Assembly (NCBI GenBank): GCA_019096065.1
Contig: JAGUCH010000005.1
Coordinates: forward strand, 806,001-870,000
Reading direction: 5' to 3'
DNA from: Paracyclopina nana
Taxonomy: Eukaryota; Arthropoda; Copepoda; Cyclopoida; Cyclopettidae
DNA length: 64,000 bases
Below are positions 63,198 to 64,000 of this stretch, piece after piece. Made by a program: the position numbers and the translations under genes. The notes beneath the pieces were generated by a model that saw nothing but the letters and a program-made list of their open reading frames with translations, was not told the DNA's origin and made no database searches. The stretch's first letter is position 1, and every line of letters begins with the position of its first letter.

Positions 63198-64000
63198 ATG
63201 TGGGTTGACAGTAATTTCCCAGTATTACTGGTAGTTTTGGCATTTCCATGGCCCTCATTGTCAGAAGGGATTAAGGATCATGAAGGATCTTCTAAGCAAT
63301 CAAAAACTCAAGCAGATCTGGTCAATCAGGTGCAAAGGTGGATAGAATACATTAGGCAAAATCCTTTACCAACTCATTGCCATGGAAATGATTCAGGTCC
63401 TCCATTAACTGATGAGTTATTCATCAAGAATGTTCCTTGCACTGAGGCAAGATCCAAAAAAAGGCAAAAAAGTGAAATTCTTTTGCTGTACTTTTCATAT
63501 CAACCTTGCAGCCTTTTTTAGGTATGCATTTGATGGCCAAATTGTGGATGGTGCACTGCATGGAGTTGGAACTTTGCAATTTAAAAATGCATTAAAAGAT
63601 CAAGAAAATTGCTTGGTTGTGCAAAACACTTTTGATTTGCCACCTCCAGATGTCATCAGTGGAGATTTTAGACAGGGAGCTCTAAGTGGAGTGGCCAACT
63701 TCACTTGGACTGATCTTGGCTTGAAGGGCAGTTTTCATGTAAGAAGTGGCATGCTTCATGGAATGCTCAAGATTGAAACTACTGATGGTGCCAAAGTCAT
63801 GATTGCAAAAGCTGAGAGGAACCAATTGGAGAAGGGCTGTTGGATTGTGAATCAAAAGCAGGTTTAAATCAATTGCCATAATACAATTAATGTCAAAATG
63901 TAGCAGTGTTCAGGTTTTCAGGTTTATATGGCTGACCTCTGCTCCGGAGTCTTCAAGTTTGATGCAAGTCATGACAACAAGTTGCTCATCTTTTCGCATG
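63198..64000 (+). CDS. secreted MORN-like repeat protein, 5' part (right edge cut)
   Basis: The start MWVDSNFPVLLVVLAFPWPS resembles a signal peptide. After a stretch of about 70 residues rich in polar residues, a downstream exon (ending at 63861, CAG/gtttaa) reads YAFDGQIVDGALHGVGTLQF, SGDFRQGALSGVANF and GSFHVRSGMLHGMLKI. These are three MORN-type units (Y-x-G-x-x-x-G-x-x-H-G-x-G). The next exon starts at 63922 in phase 0 (VYMADLCSGVFKFDASH) and runs off the window. The join between the first and second exon is unresolved. Both frames overlap at 63412-63521, and the only GT-AG pair that fits locally would make an intron of about 40 bases (acceptor TTGCAG near 63511). A donor further upstream is also possible. 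MORN repeats usually lie in cytosolic proteins, so a signal peptide here is unusual. Family name not recognised. Confidence 0.6.

Overview
The window looks like arthropod nuclear DNA, most plausibly a crustacean. Genes are split by spliceosomal GT-AG introns from under 60 bases to more than 3 kb. The gene set is animal: coronin, SUZ12, Greatwall, PDRG1, a leishmanolysin-like protease and a lysine methyltransferase. One gene encodes the BTB plus pipsqueak-HTH architecture that is expanded in arthropods. The non-coding DNA is AT-rich and full of short inverted-repeat elements and minisatellites. No operons, bacterial signals or CRISPR arrays are present.

Layout. 580-2459 (+) is the 3' half of a coronin. 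7652-8533 (-) is a small, unrecognised, secreted, cysteine- and methionine-rich protein with a TATA-type promoter near 9035. 10683-11283 is an 18-bp minisatellite. 12238-23534 (-) is a complete leishmanolysin-like metalloprotease (LMLN/invadolysin) in eight coding exons. One of its introns carries six diverged copies of an exon-like unit on the opposite strand. 24495-25845 (-) is ATPSCKMT and 26625-33167 (+) is SUZ12; the two share a 779-bp divergent promoter interval. 33168-43397 is a gene-poor stretch full of mobile-element remains. 43398-45893 (-) is PDRG1, with a large inverted repeat in its single intron. 47689-49428 (-) is an intronless, GC-rich BTB-Psq transcription factor. 49429-57434 holds no gene I can support. 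57435-59493 (+) is Greatwall/MASTL kinase. 59804-61694 (-) is a type II membrane protein with nine Notch/LIN-12 repeats. From 63198 to the right edge is the start of a secreted MORN-like protein.

The genes do not form one pathway; this is an ordinary mixed eukaryotic neighbourhood (cytoskeleton, cell cycle, Polycomb, mitochondrial methylation, prefoldin-like chaperone, surface protease). The most unusual content is non-coding. A family of about 460-bp elements has ends beginning CACAGTGG and is flanked by 5-bp target duplications, the signature of Transib/RAG-type transposition. One copy sits inside the arm of an older inverted repeat, whose other arm still shows the empty site. Also notable are the tandem exon-like array inside LMLN, the four-cysteine secreted protein, and a SUZ12 intron in which a GGAAAGC motif is scattered many times and changes orientation part-way along.

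Exon boundaries were placed by hand from reading frame, GT-AG sites and family knowledge. Every multi-exon model given with exon coordinates keeps frame across all joins. No database search was run.
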